A DNA stretch of 64,000 bases from Epilithonimonas sp042695135 (lineage in GTDB: Bacteria > Bacteroidota > Bacteroidia > Flavobacteriales > Weeksellaceae). Shown piece by piece: positions 16,351 to 26,550 of the stretch (position 1 is its first letter; each line of letters begins with the position of its first letter). Where the stretch lies: positions 744,001 through 808,000 of the forward strand of contig NZ_CP170547.1 of NCBI RefSeq assembly GCF_042695135.1, written 5' to 3'. The notes under the pieces were generated by a model. The model was not told the DNA's origin and made no database searches. It worked only from the letters and a program-made list of their open reading frames with translations. The position numbers were made by a program, and so were the translations under genes.

Positions 16351-18729
16351 CTAAATGTTTATCTTAAAATATTTGGCACTTCTGATCCACGTGGAAAGTG
16401 TCGTAAATGTTACAACCGTTACAGAGCTGAGAGGCATAAAAATAGCTGCAAAAAGAGGATGCATATGTCCCGAAACAGCAAAGCTGACTCCGATAATATT
16501 ATAAAACAAACTTATTATGAATGTGATTTTTACAATCGTTATTGCATCCTTGGAAAGCTTCAGGAATTTGTCCAGATCAGGGATTTTTTCTCCATTCATA
16601 ATCACGTCGGAAGAAGGCGTGAAGGAATTGCTGTCGTCCGAAATTGCGATACCTACATTACTCTGTTTCAGCGCGCCCGCATCATTCAATCCGTCACCGA
16701 GCATCGCTACTTTTTGTCCCTTGTCCTGAAGTTCTTTGATAAAGTCCAGCTTGTTTTCCGGATTTTGGTTGAATTTCATTTCTGAAACATTCGGAATCAG
16801 TTTTTCAAGAATTGATTTTTCCGAAGGATTGTCGCCGCTTAAAATGTTGATTTTGTAATTTTTTAAATGACTGAAAAGCACTGAAAGATTGCTTCGGTAT
16901 TCATTTTTGAATGTGAATTTCCCAATGAAAGTTTCATTTTTCTTGATGTAAACTGCGGTTTCCAGATCCTGTGATTTTTCTCCCGTGAAGCCTGCAGAAC
17001 CGATTTTGTAAATTGTTCCGCGTACTTTTCCTTCATAGCCTTTTCCGGATATTTCTACAAAATCTTCCACTTCAAAATAATCATCATTCACTTCGATGTA
17101 ATTATAAAGTAATTTCGAAAGCGGATGATTGGAGTTCTTAAGGAGCGATTTGATGTTTCTTAAATCAAAATCCTCAATTTCATTTCCGATATAATTGATG
17201 CTGGATTTCTTGCTTTCAGTTATGGTTCCTGTTTTATCAAAAACTAATGTGTCAATTTTCGCCAGTCTTTCTATCGTCAGAGTATCTTTTACATAAAACT
17301 TGTTGCGACCAAGAATTCTCATAATATGTCCGAAAGTAAACGGAGCAGAGAGTGCCAAAGCACAAGGGCAGGCAACAATAAGAATTGCAGATACGACCTG
17401 AAACATTTTCTCCATATCAATTCTTGCCCAATAGATCCCTGCCAGCAAAGTAATTCCTAGAATAATTAATGTAAAATACTTACTGATCGTATTGGTCATT
17501 GTGTCAAGACCTGTTTCAAATTTTTTGAAAGCTTCTTTATTCCAAAGTTGAGTGAGATAACTTTGATCCACACTTTTGATGACTTCCAGTTCCAGAACAG
17601 ATCCGGATTGCTTGCCGCCTGCAAAGATCTTGTCGCCCGGTTTTTTGGAAACGTGAGCAGACTCTCCTGTGATAAAACTGTTGTCGATGTTGCCTTCGCC
17701 TTTTATAAGAACCGAATCTACCGGGATGATTTCCTGATTTCTGACCATAATCCTGTCACCAACAGCCAGGTCGGAAAGCAAAATATTCTCCTGTTTTCCA
17801 TCGAAATCAACTTTCGTTACGGCAATCGGGTAAAAAGACTTGTAATCCCGGTCGTACGAAAGCGTATTGTAAGTTCTTTTCTGGAAAGTTTTTCCGAGTA
17901 ACATAAAGAATAATAAGCCGCAAAGTGTATCAAAGTAGCCTGGACCATAATCTGTTACGACTTCATAAATACTTCTACCATAAAGCACAAAAATCCCTAA
18001 AACAATGGGAACGTCTATATTGATTATTTTGTTTTTCAAACCGTACCAGGCGGACTTATAATAATCTGAAGCCGAATAAAATACTACAGCTGTTGCAAAC
18101 AAAAATAACAGAACCCGGAACAGATGTTTGTAAGAATGGAACCATACATCATCTCCTGAGATATACTCCGGGAAGCTGAAGAACATTCCGTTTCCGAAAG
18201 CAAAACCTGCGATTGCGAGTTTTATCAAAAGACTTTTATCTAATGTGTCGTGCTTTTTATCTGCTGTCTCAAGGTTGATGACCGGTTTATAACCAAGGTT
18301 AGTCAGGAACTTTGCGAGTTCACTTAATTTCAGTTCGTCATCTTTGAAGGAAACCTGCAACGTTTTACGGGTAAAATTGACCTGAGAATAGTTGATGCTT
18401 TTATTGATTGTATGTAGGCTTTCCAACAGCCAAATACAGGAAGAACAATGGATCACAGGTATTTTGAAAGTGACAAGAGTCGTTCCGCCCTCCGAAAAAT
18501 CGACAACTTTGGTATAGATCTCGGGTGTGTCGAGGTAATCGAACTGAGCATTATTTTCATTGCTCGGCCGTACACCGGAGTTTTTGTTGATGTTGTAGAA
18601 ATTATCCAGATTATGGACGTTCAGGATTTCATAAACCGACTGGCAACCGTTACAGCAAAATATCTTATGATCAAAAGAAATCTGCTCTTTGTCAATTGCT
18701 TGTCCACAGTGAAAACATTGTTCTGACAT
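16351..18729 (-). CDS. ccoI: Copper-translocating P1B-type ATPase of the cbb3 locus (CcoI/FixI)
   Basis: 792 residues. The N-terminal zinc-ribbon-like domain has CFHCGQAIDKEQ and CCNGCQSVYEIL, the DUF2935/YHS-like start typical of CcoI. A heavy-metal-associated domain with CSSCIW follows. Eight membrane segments contain the transport motif CPCALALSAPF (near residue 453), with the phosphorylation motif DKTGT near 496 and MLGDGLNDAGAL near the end. CcoI supplies copper for assembly of the CuB centre. It is separated from ccoS by 111 bp holding the operon's promoter region. The divergent crp/fnr gene starts 88 bp upstream. Confidence 0.95.
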   Translation of the reverse strand: MSEQCFHCGQAIDKEQISFDHKIFCCNGCQSVYEILNVHNLDNFYNINKNSGVRPSNENNAQFDYLDTPEIYTKVVDFSEGGTTLVTFKIPVIHCSSCIWLLESLHTINKSINYSQVNFTRKTLQVSFKDDELKLSELAKFLTNLGYKPVINLETADKKHDTLDKSLLIKLAIAGFAFGNGMFFSFPEYISGDDVWFHSYKHLFRVLLFLFATAVVFYSASDYYKSAWYGLKNKIINIDVPIVLGIFVLYGRSIYEVVTDYGPGYFDTLCGLLFFMLLGKTFQKRTYNTLSYDRDYKSFYPIAVTKVDFDGKQENILLSDLAVGDRIMVRNQEIIPVDSVLIKGEGNIDNSFITGESAHVSKKPGDKIFAGGKQSGSVLELEVIKSVDQSYLTQLWNKEAFKKFETGLDTMTNTISKYFTLIILGITLLAGIYWARIDMEKMFQVVSAILIVACPCALALSAPFTFGHIMRILGRNKFYVKDTLTIERLAKIDTLVFDKTGTITESKKSSINYIGNEIEDFDLRNIKSLLKNSNHPLSKLLYNYIEVNDDYFEVEDFVEISGKGYEGKVRGTIYKIGSAGFTGEKSQDLETAVYIKKNETFIGKFTFKNEYRSNLSVLFSHLKNYKINILSGDNPSEKSILEKLIPNVSEMKFNQNPENKLDFIKELQDKGQKVAMLGDGLNDAGALKQSNVGIAISDDSNSFTPSSDVIMNGEKIPDLDKFLKLSKDAITIVKITFIISLFYNIIGVSFAVSGHMHPLFAAIFMPLSSVTVVTFTTLSTWIRSAKYFKINI

Positions 18730-18767
18730 AAATGTCTGATATTGGAATGCAAAATTACGGAAAATTG

Positions 18768-18799
18768 TTTGATTGTAGTTCTAAAATAGCTTATTTTTG
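18768..18799 (+). promoter_or_regulatory. Promoter of the Crp/Fnr regulator gene
   Basis: TTTG at 18768-18771 and TATTTTTG at 18792-18799 have a 20-bp spacer, identical in layout to the tRNA promoter at 1829-1860. The start codon is 18 bp downstream. Confidence 0.65.
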
Positions 18800-18817
18800 C
18801 TGATAAATGTCATAGGT

Positions 18818-19531
18818 ATGTCTCTTGAACAACAATTGGTTATAGAAGAAAATTTCTCAAAAGCATTCAATAAGGAATCTTTGCGCGAAAGTTTGAATTC
18901 CGCTGATTTTGAAGTGTATGAAAAAGCCTTAAAAGTTTTGGAATTCTCAAAAGGTGATGTGGTTTTCGATGATGGTGATTCGCCGAAAGGAGTTTACTTT
19001 ATCGAAAAAGGAACGGCAAAACTTTCTAAGTCAGGTGTTTACGGGAAAGATCAGATTCTGAGATTCTGTAAAGACAATGATCTGATTGGATATCGTTCTT
19101 TGCTGTGTGGAGAAAATTTCCAGGCAAAAGCAGAAGCGATGACACCGTTGAAAGTTCAGTTTTTACCCTCCGATGTTTTTCTTCATTTATTAGAAGTTGA
19201 TTCCAAACTATCTTACGCAATGCTTCAAAAAATTGCTTACGAATTGGGAGAATCTGCAAATACTGTTACTTTCCTTGCCCAAAAAACAGTAAGAGAAAGA
19301 TTGGCAGAAATTCTGATCCTTTTGGAGCAAAAACTTGGGACAGATCCGGAAGGCTTTATCAAAATTTCACTTACGAGAGAAGAAATTGCCAACTTAATTG
19401 GAACCGCTACAGAAAGCGCAATCCGATTAATCTCAGAATTCAAACAAGATGATCTGATCTCCGTCGAAGGCAGAAATATCAAAATCCTAAACCGCGACAA
19501 ATTAATCAAATTGGGTCACGTTGTTATATAA
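18818..19531 (+). CDS. Crp/Fnr family transcriptional regulator
   Basis: 237 residues from ATG 18818 (MSLEQQLVIEEN); a start seven codons earlier would lie too close to the promoter. An N-terminal cyclic-nucleotide-binding-like beta-roll (FSKGDVVFDDGDSPKGVYFI) is followed by a dimerisation helix and a C-terminal HTH with TREEIANLIGTATESAIRLI as recognition region. The N-terminal cysteine cluster of true FNR is absent; only two scattered cysteines are visible, so it is not an obvious 4Fe-4S oxygen sensor. The divergent position next to ccoI suggests it controls the cbb3 locus, which is inferred. Confidence 0.88.
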   Translation: MSLEQQLVIEENFSKAFNKESLRESLNSADFEVYEKALKVLEFSKGDVVFDDGDSPKGVYFIEKGTAKLSKSGVYGKDQILRFCKDNDLIGYRSLLCGENFQAKAEAMTPLKVQFLPSDVFLHLLEVDSKLSYAMLQKIAYELGESANTVTFLAQKTVRERLAEILILLEQKLGTDPEGFIKISLTREEIANLIGTATESAIRLISEFKQDDLISVEGRNIKILNRDKLIKLGHVVI

Positions 19532-19541
19532 ATGATAACCG

Positions 19542-19634
19542 ATGAATGATAATGGATTTGCAATTCTTTATGCTAAATTTTTCATCAGTCATCGTCATTT
19601 TTTAATCATTTATCACTTATCATTTATCATTCAT
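19542..19634 (+). repeat. AT-rich inverted-repeat island before panB
   Basis: ATGAATGATAA at 19542-19552 is repeated inversely as TTATCATTCAT at 19624-19634, with further ATGATAA/TTATCA units between. It fills most of the gap between the crp/fnr stop and the panB start. Confidence 0.45.
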
Positions 19635-19638
19635 AATC

Positions 19639-20454
19639 ATGTCTGTACACTCCGAAATAAAAAAAATCACCACAGAAACCTTACGAAAAATGAAATTCGA
19701 TAAGGAAAAAATCACAATGCTGACGGCTTACGATTTCACCACTGCAAAAATGGTAGATGCAGGCGGTGTAGATTCTATCTTGATCGGTGATTCTGCAGCA
19801 AACGTAATGGCTGGTTTTGAAACAACTTTGCCCATTACCTTGGATCAAATGATTTATCATACGCAATGTGTGGTTCGTGGTGTGGAAAGAGCTTTGGTGG
19901 TTGCGGATCTGCCTTTCGGGACTTATCAGAGTAATCCGGAAAAAGCCCTGGAATCTGCAGTGAGAATGATGAAAGAAGGCGGCGCTCACGCTATTAAAAT
20001 CGAAGGCGGAAAAGAAATTGAAGAATCCATCAGAAAAATCGTGAATGCAGGAATTCCTGTTTGCGGACATCTTGGACTCACGCCTCAAAGTATCTATCAG
20101 TTCGGAACCTATAAAGTAAGAGCAAAAGAAGAAGCAGAAGCAGAAAAATTGATTTCCGATTGTAAACTTCTGGAAGAACTCGGCTGTTTTGCTGTCGTTT
20201 TGGAGAAAATTCCGGCAGATCTTGCCAAGAAAGCGACAGAAAGTATTTCGATACCGACAATTGGTATTGGAGCCGGACAGGACTGTGACGGACAGGTTTT
20301 GGTTTATCACGATATGGTTGGGATGAATCAAGGTTTTTCTCCAAAATTCCTGAGAAGATATCTGGATCTTTACACAGAAATTACCGGCGCCGTTTCTCAA
20401 TATGTAAAAGATGTGAAAAGCTCTGATTTCCCGAATGATAAAGAAAGTTACTAA
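19639..20454 (+). CDS. panB: 3-methyl-2-oxobutanoate hydroxymethyltransferase
   Basis: 271 residues, normal PanB length. Motifs include MLTAYDFTTAKMVDAGGVD, ILIGDSAANVMAGF, the GGAHAIKIEGG block with metal and substrate ligands, GHLGLTPQS and IGIGAGQDCDGQVLV. It transfers a hydroxymethyl group from methylene-tetrahydrofolate to alpha-ketoisovalerate in pantothenate synthesis. The 3' end overlaps the next gene by 20 bp, so they are probably co-transcribed although the partner is not a pantothenate gene. Confidence 0.96.
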   Translation: MSVHSEIKKITTETLRKMKFDKEKITMLTAYDFTTAKMVDAGGVDSILIGDSAANVMAGFETTLPITLDQMIYHTQCVVRGVERALVVADLPFGTYQSNPEKALESAVRMMKEGGAHAIKIEGGKEIEESIRKIVNAGIPVCGHLGLTPQSIYQFGTYKVRAKEEAEAEKLISDCKLLEELGCFAVVLEKIPADLAKKATESISIPTIGIGAGQDCDGQVLVYHDMVGMNQGFSPKFLRRYLDLYTEITGAVSQYVKDVKSSDFPNDKESY

Positions 20455-21283
20455 ATTTTCATTTTATATTTTTCTGATATTTTCTATCATTTCCTGTGTT
20501 TGTCACCAGACAAAATTCGGGACAAGAACTGAGATTTTCGATAAGAAAGATTCTCTGAAATCTCTTGCCAGAATTAAGGAAATCAAAAATTTAGATTATT
20601 CCGATTTCAAACCTGGAAAATTTAAAAATGGGAATGCCGAAGTCAATTTCAGATTATTAAAGCCAAAAAATTTGGATCCAATCAAAAAATATCCTTTGGT
20701 TTTAGTCTTTCACGGTTCTGGTGCTGTTGGAACAAATAATACCTCACAAATGGGCATTTTGTCGAAAATGTGGCTGCTTCCGGAAAATCGGGAAAACTAT
20801 CAGGCTTATGTTGTATCACCTCAATTTCCTGTTCGTTCCTCCAATTATCATCTTGATGAAACCAGAAATGTAAAAGTTTCTGAATCTAATGAATATCTTG
20901 ATCTTGTTCTGAAATCAATTGATTCCTTAATTATTAAAGAAAATATAGACCCAAACAGAATCTATGTCATGGGATTCTCAATGGGCGGCGCAACAACTTC
21001 TAATGCCATTTCCAAGAGACCGGATCTGTTTGCAGCTGCGATTAATATCTCAGGAATTTCACAGTTTGATAAGATTAATGAGCTTCAGAAAATCCCAATC
21101 TGGATAGTCCACGGAAGTCTGGATACAGATAATTTTCCTCAAAGTAATTTCAGGTTTTTTGAAGAATTGAAACCTAAAGGAAAAGTTTTTCTGTGGGAAT
21201 ATAAAAACCGATATCACAACAATATTCTTTCGGCTGAATTGATTGATAAGATTCCGGAATGGCTTTTTAAACAACATAAATAA
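20435..21283 (+). CDS. Alpha/beta-hydrolase lipoprotein (esterase-like)
   Basis: 282 residues with N-terminal signal (KFSFYIFLIFSIISC) and a plausible lipobox cysteine near residue 21. The alpha/beta-hydrolase core has LVLVFHGSGAVGTN (oxyanion region), the nucleophile elbow GFSMGGATTS near residue 181, WIVHGSLDTDNFP with the acidic residue and a late RYHNN with the histidine. This matches the predicted-peptidase/esterase (PHB depolymerase-like) group. The substrate is unknown. It overlaps panB by 20 bp, and the next gene's ATG overlaps its stop. Confidence 0.8.
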   Translation: MIKKVTKFSFYIFLIFSIISCVCHQTKFGTRTEIFDKKDSLKSLARIKEIKNLDYSDFKPGKFKNGNAEVNFRLLKPKNLDPIKKYPLVLVFHGSGAVGTNNTSQMGILSKMWLLPENRENYQAYVVSPQFPVRSSNYHLDETRNVKVSESNEYLDLVLKSIDSLIIKENIDPNRIYVMGFSMGGATTSNAISKRPDLFAAAINISGISQFDKINELQKIPIWIVHGSLDTDNFPQSNFRFFEELKPKGKVFLWEYKNRYHNNILSAELIDKIPEWLFKQHK

Positions 21284-21975
21284 TGTCTCAAGAATTTTCC
21301 TCTTCTCAAATCGTTTATGAAGATAATCATCTTCTCGTCATCAACAAAAAAGCCGGACAGCTCGTTCAGGGCGATAAAACAGGCGATTTGTCTTTGTTAG
21401 AATTGATCAAGGATTTCATTAAAAATAGAGATGATAAACCCGGCAATGTTTTTCTTGGTTTGGTTCATAGAATTGACAGACCAACTTCTGGCTTGGTGAT
21501 CTATGCAAAGACTTCCAAAGCGCTTTCCCGATTGACACAGATGGTAAAAAATAGAGAAGTCAAAAAGACTTATTGGGCAATTGTTGCTAAAGAAATGATC
21601 CCGAAATCTCAGAGATTGGTTCATTATCTTCAAAAAAACGAAAAAACCAACAAAGCCACCGTTTTCATAAAGCAAACGGAAGGCGCAAAAGAATCTATTC
21701 TTAATTATCAAATAATCAAAACCTTAGATAATTATCAGCTTCTGGAGATTGATCTGGAAACCGGAAGACATCATCAGATCCGTGCCCAGCTTTCAAAAAT
21801 CGGAGTTCCGATAAAAGGCGATCTGAAATATGGTGCGCCCCGTTCCAATCCGGATGGCGGGATTTCTCTACACGCCAGAAGACTTCAGTTTATTCATCCT
21901 GTTACAAAAGAAAATATAGAAATCACGGCGCCCGTTCCTCAGAATGATGCGATTTGGAAAGCTTGTGAAGGTTAA
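21283..21975 (+). CDS. RluA-family pseudouridine synthase
   Basis: 230 residues. Contains LVINKKAGQLVQGDKTGD, the catalytic block LVHRIDRPTSGLVIYAKT (HRxDxxTSG with the active aspartate), LEIDLETGRHHQIRAQL and the C-terminal ISLHARRLQFIHP. There is no N-terminal S4 domain, so it resembles the short RluA/TruC-like group that modifies rRNA or tRNA. The specific position cannot be told. The start codon overlaps the previous stop by one base. Confidence 0.88.
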   Translation: MSQEFSSSQIVYEDNHLLVINKKAGQLVQGDKTGDLSLLELIKDFIKNRDDKPGNVFLGLVHRIDRPTSGLVIYAKTSKALSRLTQMVKNREVKKTYWAIVAKEMIPKSQRLVHYLQKNEKTNKATVFIKQTEGAKESILNYQIIKTLDNYQLLEIDLETGRHHQIRAQLSKIGVPIKGDLKYGAPRSNPDGGISLHARRLQFIHPVTKENIEITAPVPQNDAIWKACEG

Positions 21976-21980
21976 TCGAA

Positions 21981-24137
21981 TTATTTGTCTTGATTCAGTA
22001 ATCCTGAACTAGAATCAGAATTATTTGTTTTGATCAGATTGGGATCTACTTTTGCCAGTTTGTTCTTGGTCGGAATCTTATAATTAAATGAAATTCCGAA
22101 TTTCCGCGTATCATTTTTACTTGTCAGAAGGACAGGATCCAGATCATTTGGCGGTACCGAATTGAAAGTATTCCTATTCATATTAAAAACATCGTCTGCA
22201 TAAAGTGTAATCGTAAGACGATCGTTCATCAATTTTTTGGTAAGATTAAGATCAACAGACTGGTTAAATGGTTTTACCGCGTCAAAATAGAAATAATTTC
22301 CTTTCGTAATATGACGGTAATTGGCAGTGAATTTTATTTCCTTCGGCAAAATAATCTGCGCCATTCCTCCAAAAACCCAAAATCCTTTGTTGTTAAGTGC
22401 CGGAATCTCGTGCTTCTGATAACTTGTAAATAAGTAAAGGAAATTGATCTTGTCCGGATTGAAATCAAACTTCAGCATTTCACTAAGGCTTTTGGTGAAA
22501 ATCATAAACGGAACCGGTAATCCGGCGTTGAAGCTGTGGATTCTCATCGTTGGAATATTGATATTTGTATTGGTTACCAGAAGGTCTTTCCGCCCAACCT
22601 GCTGTGCAATATTGTTATCAGAATAACTGATGCTGTAACTGATATAGGCATAATCAAAAGCAGAAATTTTAACCTCAAAATTGTCAAAAATAGTCGGCTG
22701 CAAGAAAGGGTTTCCGCTGTAATTGATGTTTTGATTGTTGAAAACCGTATTGTTGGGATTCAGGAATGTGATGTTGGGAAGACTGATTTTTTTGTTATAA
22801 TTAAAGCTGAAGTAAACGCTTTGCATAAAATTGTACTGAACACTTGCATTTGGAAAAATCCTGAACTGGTTAAAAGGTGTCAGATCTTTTTGAACAACAG
22901 CATTGTTATCAAAAACCCGCGTGATTCCGCTGATGTCATAATTCTCTCCCCGTGCTCCCAAAATAAAATCAAATTTCTTCAGTTTCGCCTGCAATTCTGC
23001 ATACAAAGACGATGTTTGTCTCTGATAGTCCAGATTGGTGATGATTTTATTATCCGTATCAAAATTCAGTTTTTCGTACAAACCGCCAATACTTATTTTA
23101 CCTTCATCCAGTATTTTCAAAGCCTGAGAAAAATCGACCTTAAAACTGTAAACATTCTGATTAGAAGCATTTGCCGTATTGTTGGACGGATTGGTAAAGC
23201 TGTTTTGAGAAAAATCCGTATTATAATTATTATAATTCAGTTGAAAATCGAGCTTTTTATTTTTATCGGAAAATCTCTTTTGATAAGTAATAGTTGCATC
23301 ATTTCTGTTGGTAAATGTCTTTCCAAAATCTTCCGAATTTACAGGCGAAAGAATGTTGTTTACTAATCTAAAACCGTTGCTGGAAACTACATTATCATTA
23401 TTATTTTTGTTAAGTTCATAATTTAAAAGCAAACGGTCTGCTCCCAGATCAAAAGTCATTGCAGCGTTGCCAAAATAGCCACGTCCTGTTTTATCAGAGA
23501 AATTTTTTGAGAGGTCGTCAACTTCGCTCCATTGTGCATTTTCCCGATAGTTTTGTCCGAAAGTAACCTGCCAGCCAAAATATTTGTTTGTGGCATTCAG
23601 ATTAAGGCTGTTGACGGTTTTATTTCTTACTTTATCATAATTGCTGAAGGCATAACTTCCGCTGTAAGTTGCAGAAAGATAGCTTTTTGCATTTTTACTT
23701 GTGATAATGTTGAGAATGGCTCCGCCGGAAGTTGCCGGGAACTCTGCGCCGGGTTGGGTAATCACTTCTATTCTTTCGACAGAGTTGGCAGGCATCCCTT
23801 CAAGAAAAGCCGTAAGCTCGTTACTGGAAATGTTAAGTGGTCGCCCATCCATAAAGACCTCAAGCATTTTTCCCTGATACATCATTCCGGCCACATCTGT
23901 AGAAACCAAACCGGGAAGCTTTTTCAAACCATCCATCAATGTTCCGGAATTCAGATTAGGCTGTTCCGAGAAATCAAAAATAGTTCTGTCCGCTTTCTGC
24001 TCTACCGCTTTTTTAGTTTTGGTAATGGTAACAGCTTCGATCTGTTTTTCTTTTGTTTCCTCCTTTCTTGTTTCCTGCGCAAAATAGATTTGGGTGGAAA
24101 ATAGAAGGCTTGCAAAAAGAGTAGATTGGATTTTCAT
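21981..24137 (-). CDS. Outer-membrane beta-barrel receptor (OMP_b-brl_3 type), copy A
   Basis: 718 residues with signal peptide MKIQSTLFASLLFSTQIYFA. An N-terminal TonB-box-like ETKEKQIEAVTITKTKKAVE segment and a plug domain follow (TLMDGLKKLPGLVSTDVAGM, then SVERIEVITQPGAEFPATSG and GGAILNII). The rest is a beta-barrel rich in aromatic/Asn strands. There is no carboxypeptidase-like N-terminal domain. It is a tandem paralogue of the next gene upstream. The substrate is unknown. Its 3' end faces the pseudouridine synthase gene with a 5-bp gap. Confidence 0.85.
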   Translation of the reverse strand: MKIQSTLFASLLFSTQIYFAQETRKEETKEKQIEAVTITKTKKAVEQKADRTIFDFSEQPNLNSGTLMDGLKKLPGLVSTDVAGMMYQGKMLEVFMDGRPLNISSNELTAFLEGMPANSVERIEVITQPGAEFPATSGGAILNIITSKNAKSYLSATYSGSYAFSNYDKVRNKTVNSLNLNATNKYFGWQVTFGQNYRENAQWSEVDDLSKNFSDKTGRGYFGNAAMTFDLGADRLLLNYELNKNNNDNVVSSNGFRLVNNILSPVNSEDFGKTFTNRNDATITYQKRFSDKNKKLDFQLNYNNYNTDFSQNSFTNPSNNTANASNQNVYSFKVDFSQALKILDEGKISIGGLYEKLNFDTDNKIITNLDYQRQTSSLYAELQAKLKKFDFILGARGENYDISGITRVFDNNAVVQKDLTPFNQFRIFPNASVQYNFMQSVYFSFNYNKKISLPNITFLNPNNTVFNNQNINYSGNPFLQPTIFDNFEVKISAFDYAYISYSISYSDNNIAQQVGRKDLLVTNTNINIPTMRIHSFNAGLPVPFMIFTKSLSEMLKFDFNPDKINFLYLFTSYQKHEIPALNNKGFWVFGGMAQIILPKEIKFTANYRHITKGNYFYFDAVKPFNQSVDLNLTKKLMNDRLTITLYADDVFNMNRNTFNSVPPNDLDPVLLTSKNDTRKFGISFNYKIPTKNKLAKVDPNLIKTNNSDSSSGLLNQDK

Positions 24138-24266
24138 AGGTTAGTTTATACAATATTAGACTCATGGTATTTGATATTGTTACATTAACTTTAATCGCAA
24201 AATTATTTTAAGTTGATAAATCTCTGTTCTTTACAAAAACTTTGCGATAAATTCCGAAGTCATATA

Positions 24267-26384
24267 TTATAACCTGTTCTTCTCCTCAAAATTGATATTC
24301 TTTTTATTAATTTGTTTTTTCTTGTTCCCAAAAGTATAGTTCACGCTCAATCGGAAACTTCTCCCATCCCAGTAATTATTAAAATGCTGGCTGTTATCTT
24401 CAAAATACATATCGCCTTTGTATCTTTTGGCAAAAATATTTGTCACCGTTGCATTGATTTGAAGCTGTTTTTCCATCAAAGAGATCTTGATTCCGGAAGT
24501 CATCTCATAGAAACTATGGAACCTGTAATTCACATTCTTGTATGGCAGATCGTGGTTATAATTAAGGAATAATGAAACCGTTTTATTTTTGTTCAGCATA
24601 AAAGTATTATTGATCGAATAGCTGAAAGACTGTCCGTTTTGAGTTTCTGCATCAATATTAAAAACTTCCGAAGTCTGATAAGCGGCATTCGCAGAAATAC
24701 TCGTTTCCCAGAATTTGAAAAAAGTATCAGTATAAGACAAATTAACACCATAAGAATCATTATTGTAATAATTCAGGTAAGTTCCGATTTGAGAAATTCC
24801 GTCCAGATAAGCAATTTGCCCGAATGCATTTTTCATTTTCAGATAATAAATACTTGCAGAAAACTTGTTGTCATAAGTGTAGCCCAATTCCCAGTTATTC
24901 ATGTAAGCTGGCGTCAGCAAAGGATTTCCGGAGGAATAAGAATACGGATTTTCGTACCAGCGGAAAGGGTTTAAGTTGCTCATACTAGGGCGGTTGATTC
25001 TTCTGGAATATGAAAAGCTGAATGCGTTTTTATCCTTTTTATAAGAAACATAAGCTGAAGGAAACCATTGTCCGTAATTGTATTTGTTGCCGGAATTATC
25101 ACTTGGCGTATGGCTTTCCGCAGATGTTTTTTCATAACGAAGTCCCACTTTCGTTTCCCAGTTTTCTCCGAAATTCTTTGCGAAACTGGCATAAGCAGCA
25201 TAATTTTCTTCCCGATATTCGAAGAGATTGGCCTTTGACAGATCTTCCAGATATTGATTGTCTTCCAGTTTGAAATATTTCAGATCTGATGAATTTTTAA
25301 ACTGATTAAATTTCGCACCGGTTTCAATTTTTCCAAATAAAAATGGAAGTTCCAGATCAGCCTGAGCAGAGAAAACCTGAGGCGTGATTTTGGACAAAGT
25401 CTTCACATTCTGTAAGGAATTATCAGAAAGTGCTAAAGTGGAAAAATTAACTTCCGTGTCGTTATTGTTTTTATAGAAATTGCCGGAAATGCTCAGCTTT
25501 TTCCCAAGCGAATCCAGTTTCAAATCGTAATACGTACTGAAAGTATGTGTCGGGAGCTTCTCTCTGTGAAAAGTATTGGTCAGCAGGTTTTCTTCCTTAA
25601 GGTCAGAACTGATATTTTTGGTTTTGTTTACAATGTCCATTCCGGATTTCTGATTGGCGAAGATATATTCCATTCCGACTTCAGAATTTTTATTGATTTT
25701 ATATGAAAGACTAAGGTTTGGCGTCAGCTCTTTCCACATATCTTTTCGTACAGAATTGCTGTAGTTTTGGGAAGCACCGAGAATTGTATATCTTTCCGAA
25801 GAACGTTTGGCAGAGTCGTAATAAGTCATTTTCAGACTGCTGCTGAATTTTTCTGTCTGATAATTAAGCGTCGCATTATTTCCAAAACCGGAATAACTTC
25901 TTTGAATAAGATTAGAATTAATATTTCCGCTGAATCCAAGATTCGGATTTTTCTTCAGAATAATATTGATGAGTCCGCTGTTTCCCTGAGCTTCATATTT
26001 TGCCGGAGGCGTTGTAATGACTTCGATTTTCGAGATATTTTCCGAGCGTATTGTTTTCAGATAGTTCAAAAGTGCAGTTCCGGATATGTTCAGCATTCTG
26101 CCGTTGATCATTACGTTTACAGTACTTTTTCCTGTGATAGAAATTGTGCCAAGATTCTCATCCACTTTCAGCATCGGAACATTTGCCAGAGTTTCGCCTG
26201 CATCCATTCCTTGTGAAGCGATTGATGCATCTACATTGAAGATTAATCTGTCGGCTTTTCTTTCAAGCAGTTTTTTCTTCACTAATATATTGACTTGTTC
26301 AATTTCCTTCAAACTGTCTTTTTTGGTTTGGGCAAAAGTGGCTGTCGAGAAAAGTGTGGCGATAATTAGATATTTCAGTTTCAT
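24267..26384 (-). CDS. Outer-membrane beta-barrel receptor (OMP_b-brl_3 type), copy B
   Basis: 705 residues with signal MKLKYLIIATLFSTATFAQ. Same layout as copy A: an EIEQVNILVKKKLLERKADR segment, plug with GMDAGETLANVPMLKVDENL and IEVITTPPAKYEAQGNSG, then a barrel ending in LSVNYTFGNKKKQ. The shared KADR(L/T)IF segment and plug show that A and B descend from one gene. The 129-bp gap between them holds no obvious terminator. The gene is divergent from the lipoprotein/LytS/LytTR operon, which could regulate it. Confidence 0.85.
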   Translation of the reverse strand: MKLKYLIIATLFSTATFAQTKKDSLKEIEQVNILVKKKLLERKADRLIFNVDASIASQGMDAGETLANVPMLKVDENLGTISITGKSTVNVMINGRMLNISGTALLNYLKTIRSENISKIEVITTPPAKYEAQGNSGLINIILKKNPNLGFSGNINSNLIQRSYSGFGNNATLNYQTEKFSSSLKMTYYDSAKRSSERYTILGASQNYSNSVRKDMWKELTPNLSLSYKINKNSEVGMEYIFANQKSGMDIVNKTKNISSDLKEENLLTNTFHREKLPTHTFSTYYDLKLDSLGKKLSISGNFYKNNNDTEVNFSTLALSDNSLQNVKTLSKITPQVFSAQADLELPFLFGKIETGAKFNQFKNSSDLKYFKLEDNQYLEDLSKANLFEYREENYAAYASFAKNFGENWETKVGLRYEKTSAESHTPSDNSGNKYNYGQWFPSAYVSYKKDKNAFSFSYSRRINRPSMSNLNPFRWYENPYSYSSGNPLLTPAYMNNWELGYTYDNKFSASIYYLKMKNAFGQIAYLDGISQIGTYLNYYNNDSYGVNLSYTDTFFKFWETSISANAAYQTSEVFNIDAETQNGQSFSYSINNTFMLNKNKTVSLFLNYNHDLPYKNVNYRFHSFYEMTSGIKISLMEKQLQINATVTNIFAKRYKGDMYFEDNSQHFNNYWDGRSFRLSVNYTFGNKKKQINKKNINFEEKNRL

Positions 26385-26550
26385 AAGTTTATTTTAATAG
26401 TTGTAAAAAATCTTAATGCAAATGTATTTTCAAAGTCTTTCCCTTGAAATAGTGTTTAGATTTGATGAGGTTTTAATCCGACCAAATTATTTTCATCGGT
26501 AAAAAACGGGCGTTCATAGATTTTGATGTTCTGGATGTTTTTGCTGTGCC

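Noticed and set aside
18818..19531. Oxygen-sensing FNR with 4Fe-4S cluster
   Set aside because: The N-terminal cysteine cluster required for this is absent; only two scattered cysteines are present.
22536..23366. 276-codon plus-strand open frame
   Set aside because: Antisense to the receptor gene, with a composition typical of shadow frames (Ile/Arg/Cys-rich) and no recognisable domain.
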